Made by a program: the position numbers and the translations under genes. From positions 8,835 to 15,746 of the forward strand of contig MUZZ01000190.1 in NCBI GenBank assembly GCA_003266075.1: a DNA stretch of 6,912 bases, read 5' to 3'. This DNA comes from Methanosphaera sp. rholeuAM74 (GTDB taxonomy: Archaea > Methanobacteriota > Methanobacteria > Methanobacteriales > Methanobacteriaceae). Under the pieces are notes generated by a model that was given only the letters and a program-made list of their open reading frames with translations, had not been told where the DNA came from and did no database searches. Below, piece after piece: positions 1 to 5,441 of this stretch. How positions within the stretch are numbered: position 1 is the stretch's first letter; each line of letters starts with the position of its first letter.

Positions 1-39
1 GATGTAATAACAGAGTTCGTATTAGAACATATGAAGTAA
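1..39 (+). CDS. C-terminal tail of a gene entering from the left (partial)
   Basis: Reading frame 1 is open from the first base and ends with TAA at 37-39, giving the tail DVITEFVLEHMK. The composition is protein-like (amphipathic, ending in a charged helix), and the stop lies 1 bp before the stop codon of the convergent minus-strand oxidoreductase gene, which is a natural gene boundary. Twelve codons are too few to recognise a family, and an open stretch this short could occur by chance. No terminator can be seen, because the opposing gene begins immediately. Confidence 0.45.
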   Translation, partial: DVITEFVLEHMK

Positions 40-40
40 T

Positions 41-1348
41 TTAGAGATATCTTTTGTAGTACTCTGTTAACTTAAATATCCCATCTGTGTTAGGATGTAT
101 TTCGATGAAGTTATCATAGTCATTTGCAGTGTTTCCATCTTTTATGGCTTTAACGGTGTGGGCTAATGCTATATTTGATGATGGTGCAATGGATATTATG
201 TTATTTATTTTACCGGTTTTTGTGTCAATATTTTCTTTGGTTAGACCAGTTTTTCCGTTTAAAGTATTCCAGAATGCACCAGGACCTGCAGCTCCAGGCA
301 TTGTGATGTTTGTTCCATTGTTGTTAACGTTACTTCCTAGCAAGTAGCTAACATCATAATTCAAGGTAACTGTCATTGGAATCAATGAATAATCAGCTTC
401 TACTTCTTTTCCCATGATATTGCTTATTGCTACCATTCCCTCCATTCTGGATACTGGTGTGGATAGTATGCCACCAATTACGTCTCCTGCTGCGTATATG
501 TCCTGGTTTGATGTTTTCATGTGTTCGTTGACTATTATGTTTCCTTTTACGTCGGTGTCTACTATGTCTTCAACTATTTGTGAGTTTGCTTTTACTCCTG
601 TTGCCAGAATTACTGTACCCTCTATTTCTCCAAAATTTGTAACAACAGATGTATCTGTAATTTTTGTAATGGTGACGTTTTCATGTATGATGGTATTTTT
701 AAGCAAGTTCCTTACAATATAATCCTCTATTTCATCATCATCTATCATTTTAAGGAAGCGACTTCTGCATAAAATGTCCACTTGACTGCCCATGCTTGAG
801 AAGATTCCAGCATACTCTGCAGCAGTAGAACCACCACCAATAATTACTAACTTTTCTGGAACTTCATCAAACTTCAATATGTCCTTGTAAGTGTATGCAT
901 TTTCAACACCCTCGATATCAGGTATGTCCGGTGAAGAACCCGTACAAATTAGTAATTTATCGTAATGGTAGTCATCATCATTAACAATCACTTTTTTATT
1001 CTCAGCATCGACAACTGCTTCACCATAAACATATTCAACACCAGTGTTAACTGTTTCATGTGTAATGATTTTCCTAATTTTCTTTTGGGTTTCTTTAACT
1101 AGATTAGTGGCATTGCTATAGCTGAATTCAGGTTTCTGATTTATTATTCCTAACTCTTCTAAGTTGGATGCATCGTTCAAGTGTTTACTGATGTCATTCA
1201 ATGCACATACCACCATACAAGCCTGATTTAAACATTTTCCACCAATGTGTTTTTTTTCAATCAATGTTACATTATTATGTTCTTCGGATGCTTTCATAGC
1301 TGCGAAACGACCAGCTGGACCTGCACCAATTACTACAATGTCTGTCAT
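41..1348 (-). CDS. Class I-type FAD/NAD(P) disulfide oxidoreductase, dihydrolipoamide dehydrogenase-like
   Basis: A 435-residue flavoprotein with the fold order of dihydrolipoamide dehydrogenase, glutathione reductase and mercuric reductase. Visible parts are the FAD Rossmann motif GAGPAG at residues 8-13, the redox motif GGKCLNQAC with the disulfide pair C39/C44, a second dinucleotide motif GGGSTAAEYAG at 171-181, the ATG motif at 249-251, and the FAD-ribityl motif DIYAAGDVIGG at 283-293. A C-terminal interface domain contains HP at 418-419. The protein should be a cytosolic NAD(P)H-linked thiol/disulfide enzyme. Oddities: the usual P-S-K after the second cysteine is replaced by V-V-C48, and the His-x4-Glu dyad of the C-terminal domain lacks its glutamate (G423). 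The substrate is therefore unknown, and lipoamide is doubtful because no 2-oxoacid dehydrogenase genes are in view. The ATG is preceded by GTGAT, which fits the GGAGGTGAT consensus. Family assignment is secure; function is not. Confidence 0.9.
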   Translation of the reverse strand: MTDIVVIGAGPAGRFAAMKASEEHNNVTLIEKKHIGGKCLNQACMVVCALNDISKHLNDASNLEELGIINQKPEFSYSNATNLVKETQKKIRKIITHETVNTGVEYVYGEAVVDAENKKVIVNDDDYHYDKLLICTGSSPDIPDIEGVENAYTYKDILKFDEVPEKLVIIGGGSTAAEYAGIFSSMGSQVDILCRSRFLKMIDDDEIEDYIVRNLLKNTIIHENVTITKITDTSVVTNFGEIEGTVILATGVKANSQIVEDIVDTDVKGNIIVNEHMKTSNQDIYAAGDVIGGILSTPVSRMEGMVAISNIMGKEVEADYSLIPMTVTLNYDVSYLLGSNVNNNGTNITMPGAAGPGAFWNTLNGKTGLTKENIDTKTGKINNIISIAPSSNIALAHTVKAIKDGNTANDYDNFIEIHPNTDGIFKLTEYYKRYL

Positions 1349-1364
1349 ATAATCACTTAATTAA

Positions 1365-1432
1365 ACGTTATTAATATCTTTCAACTGCCTAAAATATATG
1401 TTTTTTCACAATTGAAGCTTTCAAAATAACGT
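1365..1432. promoter_or_regulatory. Two-part inverted repeat in the divergent promoter region (candidate operator)
   Basis: The outer arms ACGTTATT (1365-1372) and AATAACGT (1425-1432) are perfect reverse complements. The inner arms TTCAACTG (1380-1387) and CAATTGAA (1409-1416) match at 7 of 8 positions. The inner arm is offset from the outer one by 15 bp on one side and 16 bp on the other. The dyad brackets the likely TATA box of the minus-strand oxidoreductase (about 1391-1400). A further small dyad, TTGAA-GCT-TTCAA, lies at 1412-1424. Binding by the adjacent ACT-domain regulator is an inference. In DNA this AT-rich, an 8-bp match alone could be chance. Confidence 0.35.
1391..1402 (-). promoter_or_regulatory. 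Likely TATA box of the disulfide oxidoreductase gene
   Basis: On the minus strand this reads AACATATATTTT, an archaeal box A-like element. It lies about 45-55 nt upstream of the ATG at 1348, which would leave a leader of roughly 20 nt holding the GTGAT ribosome site. It sits between the arms of the dyad at 1365-1432. There is no experimental support, and AT-rich spacers give many look-alikes. Confidence 0.4.
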
Positions 1433-1458
1433 ATCCATGTATAAATTTGGACATTGAG

Positions 1459-1471
1459 TATATATATTATA
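1459..1471 (+). promoter_or_regulatory. Likely TATA box of the ACT-domain regulator gene
   Basis: GTATATATATTAT lies about 27-30 bp upstream of a transcription start expected near 1490. That would leave a very short leader carrying the GGGAGG ribosome site at 1498-1503 and the ATG at 1514. The fit supports the shorter protein start. An alternative TATA-like stretch (TATAAAT near 1440) lies farther upstream. Confidence 0.45.
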
Positions 1472-1497
1472 CATTAACAATATAATAATAGGTAAAT

Positions 1498-1503
1498 GGG
1501 AGG
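1498..1503 (+). promoter_or_regulatory. Shine-Dalgarno site that decides the start of the ACT regulator
   Basis: GGGAGG lies 10 nt before the ATG at 1514, but inside the reading frame if translation began at the ATG at 1496. The 1496 ATG has only a weak AGG two bases upstream. This favours initiation at 1514. Confidence 0.6.
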
Positions 1504-1513
1504 CTCATGCAAT

Positions 1514-2017
1514 ATGTGGAAGAATATAATACAGAAATTCGATAACTACCCATCACAACAAAAAGTAGCAAAGAAACTATTAAAATTGGGATTGAAAGTC
1601 GGAGAAAACAATAAAATATACTGTAATGATGTTGAAATCAACATATCTTCATTAGCAAAGTCAATAAATACCGATAGACGAGTCGTAATTTCAACGATAA
1701 ACAACATACTAAAAGATGATGAACTAAAACGTATATTTACTAATATAAAGCCGTCAGGTCCAGTACTTTCAAACATATCTAGTGAACTGGGATTGGGAGT
1801 AATTGAAATAGAGGGAAATGGCGAAAAGGCAGGTATACTTAATAGTGTCACAGAATTATTAGTTGAACAGAATATCAGTATCAGACAAGCCTATGCTGGT
1901 GATCCGGACTTATCGAATACTCCTCATATGACTATAATTACAGACGGACCAATTGATGGCAAAATCATACCCTCCTTACTAAAAATTGACGGTGTAACAA
2001 GAGTTTCAATATATTAG
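1514..2017 (+). CDS. ACT-domain regulator of amino acid metabolism, with N-terminal HTH-like region
   Basis: A 167-residue cytosolic protein resembling the archaeal ACT-domain family of predicted amino acid regulators (COG2061-like). Residues about 1-75 are helical and look like a divergent helix-turn-helix: a PSQQKVAKKLL segment at 13-23, then ISSLAKSINTDRRVVISTINNIL around 44-66. Residues about 95-167 form an ACT domain, with the strand VIEIEG, then the GEKAGILN turn and helix, and finally the strand that ends at GVTRVSIY. ACT domains usually bind an amino acid and change the activity of an attached or partner protein. The start at 1514 is preferred over 1496 because GGGAGG precedes it and MWKNI resembles the usual start of this family. 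The gene is divergent from the disulfide oxidoreductase and has its own promoter. The ligand and target are not readable from the sequence. Confidence 0.85.
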   Translation: MWKNIIQKFDNYPSQQKVAKKLLKLGLKVGENNKIYCNDVEINISSLAKSINTDRRVVISTINNILKDDELKRIFTNIKPSGPVLSNISSELGLGVIEIEGNGEKAGILNSVTELLVEQNISIRQAYAGDPDLSNTPHMTIITDGPIDGKIIPSLLKIDGVTRVSIY

Positions 2018-2162
2018 GATAAAAAAGAGTATTTACTCATTTAGGAAGCATTTAACCTAATCGTAGAATAATATATATAATACTTGCAATAAAACTTTAA
2101 CTAGTATAGAAAAATAAAGTTGTATTTTAAGACAATAATTTTAATATTTTTTATTTTGAGTA

Positions 2163-2174
2163 ATTATATTTATT
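2163..2174 (+). promoter_or_regulatory. Possible TATA box for hypC
   Basis: ATTATATTTATT could place transcription start near 2190-2195, about 50 nt before hypC. An equally good TATA-like run at about 2069-2080 would instead give a leader of about 140 nt. The sequence alone does not decide between them. Confidence 0.35.
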
Positions 2175-2175
2175 T

Positions 2176-2221
2176 TTTGGGTATTTTAAGAATTAACACT
2201 TTAACAGTGTGTAAACCCGAA
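2176..2221 (+). promoter_or_regulatory. Possible structured leader upstream of the hypC ribosome site
   Basis: TTTGGGT (2176-2182) can pair with ACCCGAA (2215-2221) over 7 bp, including one G-U pair. It encloses a perfect 5-bp hairpin, ACACT (2196-2200) with AGTGT (2206-2210). The outer stem ends only a few bases before the Shine-Dalgarno GAGGAGGAT (2225-2233). It exists in RNA only if transcription starts upstream of 2176. It matches no riboswitch class I recognise. Confidence 0.25.
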
Positions 2222-2241
2222 TATGAGGAGGATAGTTAATT

Positions 2242-2466
2242 ATGTGTATAGCAGCACCAGCAAAAATTTTAGAAATTAATAACAATATAGCTACTTGTGA
2301 TTTTGGTGGAGTTAGACAAGAGGCTAAATTGGATTTGGTGGACGCAGATATAGGAAGTTATGTTTTAATTCATTCAGGCTATGCTATTGAAGTTTTAAGT
2401 GAAGATGCAGCTAAAGAAACTATAGATACATGGAATGACCTTTTAGATGAGTTAGATAACGAATAA
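2242..2466 (+). CDS. hypC: Hydrogenase maturation chaperone HypC
   Basis: A 74-residue protein of the HypC/HupF family. HypC binds HypD and carries the Fe(CN)2CO group to the large subunit of [NiFe] hydrogenases in the cytosol. The sequence begins MCIAAPAKI; in the family Cys2, exposed after removal of Met1, is the essential ligand, and it is present here. The conserved second block GSYVLIHSGYAIEVL spans residues 38-52 and includes H44. Length is normal for the family. A strong Shine-Dalgarno site, GAGGAGGAT, sits 9 nt before the ATG and fixes the start. No other hyp gene is in the window, so this looks like a stand-alone unit between its own promoter and a T8 terminator. Methanogens need it for F420-reducing, Mvh-type or energy-converting [NiFe] hydrogenases. 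Confidence 0.96.
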   Translation: MCIAAPAKILEINNNIATCDFGGVRQEAKLDLVDADIGSYVLIHSGYAIEVLSEDAAKETIDTWNDLLDELDNE

Positions 2467-2476
2467 CTTCTATTCA

Positions 2477-2484
2477 TTTTTTTT
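2477..2484 (+). terminator. U-tract terminator of hypC
   Basis: A run of eight T residues starts 10 bp after the hypC stop codon, as in archaeal U-tract termination. No stable hairpin precedes it. It also separates hypC from the convergent tRNA gene. Confidence 0.6.
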
Positions 2485-2530
2485 ATACACATATTAATAC
2501 TATCTTACTAAAAATTATTAACAATAATCG

Positions 2531-2538
2531 AAAAAAAA
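2531..2538 (-). terminator. U-tract terminator of tRNA-Ile
   Basis: Eight A residues on the plus strand form a T8 run on the minus strand, 3 nt beyond the tRNA's discriminator base. This fits termination of a stable RNA transcript in archaea. Confidence 0.65.
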
Positions 2539-2541
2539 TAG

Positions 2542-2616
<75 letters not shown>

Positions 2617-2670
2617 ATAAAAACTAATATAATCACTATTACAGTAACTATTATTATATTAATATTTGAT

Positions 2671-2680
2671 AATATAAATA
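2671..2680 (-). promoter_or_regulatory. Likely TATA box of tRNA-Ile
   Basis: On the minus strand this reads TATTTATATT, a good box A match. It puts the start near 2645-2650 and leaves a 5' leader of about 30-35 nt for RNase P to remove. A 9-bp dyad, TAATATAAT (2625-2633) and ATTATATTA (2653-2661), lies in the same leader, but it is wholly A/T. Confidence 0.5.
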
Positions 2681-2699
2681 CTTTTGCATAAATTCAATC

Positions 2700-2724
2700 A
2701 AAAAAATAAAGAAGTCAAAGACTT
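2700..2724 (-). terminator. Hairpin plus T7 terminator closing the minus-strand operon
   Basis: Read on the minus strand, AAGTC-TTT-GACTT forms a perfect 5-bp hairpin that overlaps the DUF59 stop codon. It is followed by CTTTA and a T7 run (2700-2706). This resembles a bacterial-type intrinsic terminator. It is well placed to end the run of genes and protect the tRNA promoter downstream. Confidence 0.6.
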
Positions 2725-3019
2725 ACTCTTCCTTATTAACCATCTCATTAATGGTATCAGCCATCATATGCTCAATAACTTCAATTTCAGCCTTATCGAC
2801 ACCATCAACTTTTTCACTTTCCAGTTTAGCAGCCATAGCAATGTTTGCTATACTCATACAACCAGGATTAGTAGGTGATATTACTATATGGGCTTGTTTA
2901 GTTTCTTCATCATATTTAACATCTCTAATCAATCCCATATCAACAATACTAATACCCATATGAGGGTCTGCAATATATGATAATTTATCTTTAATTTGTT
3001 CTATAATTTCATTGGACAT
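2723..3019 (-). CDS. DUF59 / MIP18-family Fe-S assembly protein
   Basis: A 98-residue protein of the MIP18 (DUF59, SufT/PaaD-like) family, linked to insertion or transfer of Fe-S clusters. The signature DPHMGISIVDMGLI at residues 18-31 corresponds to the family's DPE-GI-IVDLGLI block. The conserved cysteine C54 sits in PTNPGCMS (49-56), the usual T-x-PGCP site, here with Met instead of Pro after it. The helical end matches the family in length. The ATG at 3019 has AAAGGAG (3029-3035) 9 nt upstream. It is the last gene of the minus-strand run, 75 bp after arcS. A TATA-like element in that gap could also give it its own transcript. The client protein is unknown; Fe-S proteins in the same run (ferredoxin) or the radical-SAM partner of ArcS are candidates by inference only. 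Confidence 0.9.
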   Translation of the reverse strand: MSNEIIEQIKDKLSYIADPHMGISIVDMGLIRDVKYDEETKQAHIVISPTNPGCMSIANIAMAAKLESEKVDGVDKAEIEVIEHMMADTINEMVNKEE

Positions 3020-3062
3020 ATTATTTTTCTCCTTTAGTAAATATTATATTAGTAAGTATTCC

Positions 3063-3071
3063 TATAATAAA
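3063..3071 (-). promoter_or_regulatory. Possible internal promoter before the DUF59 gene
   Basis: On the minus strand this reads TTTATTATA. It could start a transcript near 3040, just ahead of the AAAGGAG ribosome site at 3029-3035. It lies in the widest gap (75 bp) of the gene run. It is not needed if the run is one operon. Confidence 0.3.
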
Positions 3072-3094
3072 CTTTCCTAATTTAATTCGACAAT

Positions 3095-4039
3095 TTAATT
3101 TTTAATTTGATGCCTGATTTTAACCCCAACACCCATATCAGCTTTAACTAACTCTTCACCATTCATCATGGATTTACCAACACCAACAACACAGTCATCC
3201 CTAACAACAACCACTTCATCATTAGGACAAATATCTTCATCAGCATCAACAATACCAGGGGCAAACAAAGTATTAGACTTCAAATCAAAGTCAATGAAAA
3301 CCCTGTTAATCTCATTTTCCATCAGAAATTTTCCACCAGCCAAATTCAAAGTATAAAGACCAGTTTCAAAGTGAAGCGTAGCAATCTGCTCTTTATCAAC
3401 AAGGACTCTAGTATTAAACCTACCAGAAGTACGTGTATTATCCGGAATAAACAAATCACCCAACTCAGTATTAAACTGGTAACGTGCAATAGACCTTAAC
3501 TCGTGAAGTTTACGATTAACTCCCCTAGGCTTATCAGCACTTCTGACTTCATTCTTTAAGTTATTCAACGAATCATCAGAACGTGTGTTACCATCAATAC
3601 ATGTGTAAACAACATCATCTAAAGCGAACTCACACACATCCCTGTAACCACCAGATACATGGGCAATAACATGTCTATCCTCCACATATTCCTTCAAACA
3701 CATGGCAGAAGATATGATCTCTTCATTAGACCAATCACCAGTAGTGGATGCATCATAAGACTGTATTGGATAAGTTCTTTCCATTTCCCTAGGACATATA
3801 CCGAATGGTGAAGTGACAATAACCTCCTGAAGACCCTTAGTATACTTTTTAAACAATGTATGTGACTGTGACTGGGAATAAGGTTTTTTCATACTACATG
3901 GTAATACAACAACAGTATCACTAAAAGGTTCTAATAATCCCATTCGTTCTTGCCATCTAACAACTTCAGGCCGTTTCAACGACAATTCCGTAATACAAGG
4001 TATTCTACTATTATTCATAGACATCTTTCCGTTAATCAT
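3095..4039 (-). CDS. arcS: Archaeosine synthase ArcS, short form (DUF5591 + PUA)
   Basis: A 314-residue protein. ArcS acts on preQ0 at position 15 of archaeal tRNA, attaching lysine so that the radical-SAM partner RaSEA can release archaeosine. The diagnostic DUF5591 motif PCSMKKPYSQSQSH is at residues 47-60, followed by HVSGGYRDV at 127-135. The sequence LKRPEVVRWQERM (21-33) matches the part that leads into DUF5591. Residues about 242-312 form a PUA RNA-binding domain, with the VFIDFDL, GIVDADEDI, VVGVGKSMM and KIRH elements. Full-length euryarchaeal ArcS (about 550-600 residues) has a TGT-like N-terminal half, which is absent here. In-frame ATGs at 4039, 4024 and 4018 are all possible starts. 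None has a strong ribosome site, so 4039 is simply the longest. The gene follows the lipid reductase by 32 nt. The family is sure; catalysis by the short form is inferred. Confidence 0.87.
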   Translation of the reverse strand: MINGKMSMNNSRIPCITELSLKRPEVVRWQERMGLLEPFSDTVVVLPCSMKKPYSQSQSHTLFKKYTKGLQEVIVTSPFGICPREMERTYPIQSYDASTTGDWSNEEIISSAMCLKEYVEDRHVIAHVSGGYRDVCEFALDDVVYTCIDGNTRSDDSLNNLKNEVRSADKPRGVNRKLHELRSIARYQFNTELGDLFIPDNTRTSGRFNTRVLVDKEQIATLHFETGLYTLNLAGGKFLMENEINRVFIDFDLKSNTLFAPGIVDADEDICPNDEVVVVRDDCVVGVGKSMMNGEELVKADMGVGVKIRHQIKN

Positions 4040-4062
4040 TAATTAAAAAGAGTAGATAATTT

Positions 4063-4071
4063 GGGGGGTGA
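4063..4071 (-). other. C-tract resembling an anti-Shine-Dalgarno sequence between GGR and arcS
   Basis: Just after the reductase stop codon the transcript reads TCACCCCCC, a C6 run that is striking in such AT-rich DNA. ATCACC here, which shares its first two bases with the stop codon (4066-4071 plus the adjoining base), is complementary to the reductase's own GGTGAT ribosome site at 5260-5265 and resembles the 16S rRNA tail ATCACCTCC. Any function is speculative. Confidence 0.3.
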
Positions 4072-5256
4072 TTAGAACAGTTTTCCTAATTTAAGAAGAG
4101 CTTTAGGTGAAACCTTAATCAATACCTTAATCAAAGTTTTAGGGCTAATCTCATCAATATCTACTTTAACAAACTCATGAGCAATCTTATTTAACTCATC
4201 ATCACTCAAACTCAACAAATATTCCTTTGCTTTCTTATATTTATCATAGCTTTCTCCAATATGCTCATCAGTTAATTTAACATATTCTTCCAAGTTCTTC
4301 TTAGAATAATCACCATCATCAATAGCTTGAGCAGCGACAATACCAGCATAAACACCAGATTCTAGTGCAGTATTGATTCCACCACCAGTCAATGGATTCA
4401 CAAATCCTGCCGCATCACCTACAACCAGTATGTTATCTCCACAACGTTCCTTGACAAGACCACCTACAGGGTCACCACCCACATTGACTTCAACAGCCTG
4501 TGCATCTTTAGTTTCAGGACAGTTCTCAATAAATTCATTCAAATACTCATAGGCGGGTCTGTCAGCATGAGTCTTCAAAACACCCAGACCTACATTGGCA
4601 ATATCCTCACCTTTAGGGAAAATCCATGCATAACCACCAGGAGCACAGCTTCCAAAGTATAACTGAATAACGTTGTTGTTTACCATGTTTACTCCAGCCA
4701 TTTCATACTGGATACATGATTCCATGTTTTCTGTCTTGGTGTTAGAGTCTAGTCCTGCCCACCTGCCTACTCTGGAACTAGGTCCATCAGCAGCTATAAC
4801 AATCTTTGCATGAATCTTGATTTCTTCATCCATATGGATAGCAGTTACAATTACCCCATTATCTACACGTTCAAGTGATGTTGCCTGTGTACGAACCATG
4901 ATTTTCGCACCAGCACGTGCAGCGTCCATTGCCATATGCTTATCAAATACCTTTCTTTCTAGAACATAACCAGATTCTGGCAGTTCAATAGTATCTTCAC
5001 TTAGCCAAACACTAGTCTGATCTGGTGATACTAGCCTCACTCCATTGGATTTTCGTGCAATCCACCTAGGGTCTGGTTGAATTCCCAGTTCAAGAAGTCC
5101 TGACTTAGAAACACCCTCTGCACACCTTTTCGGTGAACCAATCTCTGATTTTAACTCGATTAAGAGAACGTCCACACCTCTTCTTGCAGCTTCACGGGCA
5201 GCTAGAGAACCAGCTGGACCTGCACCGACAACTAATATATCTGTATTTATATCCAT
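4072..5256 (-). CDS. Digeranylgeranylglycerophospholipid reductase (geranylgeranyl reductase family)
   Basis: A 394-residue flavoprotein that hydrogenates the double bonds of geranylgeranyl chains in archaeal ether lipids, acting at the cytosolic face of the membrane. The FAD motif VVGAGPAGS is at residues 9-17. The family motif SPKRCAEGVS with the conserved C45 follows at 41-50. The substrate-site block GGYAWIFPKG is at 207-216, with ANVGLGV after it. The second FAD motif VVGDAAGFVNPLTGGG spans 278-293. Length is typical, and there is no membrane segment; the tail after 340 is a helical lysine-rich region. The ATG at 5256 has GGTGAT at 5260-5265, right behind the ferredoxin stop codon. A ferredoxin gene 10 nt upstream fits reports that Methanosarcina acetivorans GGR needs a ferredoxin to saturate lipids fully. 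Protochlorophyllide- or bacteriochlorophyll-type reductases share the fold but make no sense in a methanogen. Confidence 0.96.
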   Translation of the reverse strand: MDINTDILVVGAGPAGSLAAREAARRGVDVLLIELKSEIGSPKRCAEGVSKSGLLELGIQPDPRWIARKSNGVRLVSPDQTSVWLSEDTIELPESGYVLERKVFDKHMAMDAARAGAKIMVRTQATSLERVDNGVIVTAIHMDEEIKIHAKIVIAADGPSSRVGRWAGLDSNTKTENMESCIQYEMAGVNMVNNNVIQLYFGSCAPGGYAWIFPKGEDIANVGLGVLKTHADRPAYEYLNEFIENCPETKDAQAVEVNVGGDPVGGLVKERCGDNILVVGDAAGFVNPLTGGGINTALESGVYAGIVAAQAIDDGDYSKKNLEEYVKLTDEHIGESYDKYKKAKEYLLSLSDDELNKIAHEFVKVDIDEISPKTLIKVLIKVSPKALLKLGKLF

Positions 5257-5266
5257 GTTATCACCG

Positions 5267-5428
5267 TTACATCTCTAAAGCATTCACAGGACATATTTTG
5301 ACACATATTCCACAGTTTACACACTTTTCTTCATCTATAACAATTTTAACTTCTTTAACTTCAATTGCATCAACTTGACACACTCCAGCACAAGCTCCAC
5401 AATATAAACAATAATCTTTAATAATCAT
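5267..5428 (-). CDS. Small 2x[4Fe-4S] ferredoxin, likely donor to the lipid reductase
   Basis: A 53-residue bacterial-type ferredoxin that starts MIIKDYCLYCGAC and ends CPVNALEM. Cluster motif one is C7-x2-C10-x2-C13-x3-C17, followed by Gln rather than the usual Pro. Motif two is C36-x2-C39-x2-C42-x3-C46-Pro. All eight ligands for two [4Fe-4S] clusters are present, and the internal two-fold repeat is clear. It is a soluble low-potential electron carrier. The start ATG has AAGGAG (5438-5443) 9 nt upstream, overlapping the stop codon of the preceding zinc-ribbon gene. The stop is 10 nt before the lipid reductase start, and that reductase's ribosome site fills the gap, so the two are probably translationally coupled. 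Delivery of electrons to geranylgeranyl reductase is inferred from position and from the known ferredoxin requirement in Methanosarcina. Confidence 0.95.
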   Translation of the reverse strand: MIIKDYCLYCGACAGVCQVDAIEVKEVKIVIDEEKCVNCGICVKICPVNALEM

Positions 5429-5441
5429 GATAAATTACTCC

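Larger units (their letters stand above)
2018..2241. other. AT-rich intergenic region between the ACT regulator and hypC
   Basis: About 220 bp with no gene in any frame. Just after the regulator's stop are two small dyads, GAGTA-TT-TACTC (2027-2038) and TTAGG/CCTAA (2041-2060). Neither is followed by a plus-strand T-run, so a classic terminator is not evident. TATA-like stretches occur at about 2069-2080 (AATATATATAATA) and 2163-2172. The distal part can fold into the leader structure described at 2176-2221. Confidence 0.6.

Noticed and set aside
129..347. Plus-strand open frame antisense to the oxidoreductase, with hydrophobic residues suggesting a membrane protein
   Set aside because: It is a shadow of the minus-strand gene, which has clear family motifs. 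The hydrophobic look arises from reading the reverse of ordinary codons, and there is no ribosome site.
2027..2060. Two small dyads after the ACT regulator stop, considered as a terminator
   Set aside because: No plus-strand T-run follows either stem. The stem at 2027-2038 is flanked by T6 only on the minus strand, where no gene ends, so a terminator call is not supported.
2625..2661. 9-bp perfect inverted repeat TAATATAAT / ATTATATTA in the tRNA leader region
   Set aside because: It is made only of A and T in a spacer that is almost all A and T, so chance matches are expected, and no stable fold or known role supports it.
2684..2963. Plus-strand open frames antisense to the DUF59 gene
   Set aside because: The minus-strand frame has the DUF59 signature and a good ribosome site; the plus-strand frames have neither.
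5133..5378. Plus-strand open frame over the start of GGR and the ferredoxin
   Set aside because: The opposite strand encodes an eight-cysteine ferredoxin and the GGR FAD motif, so this frame is a by-product.
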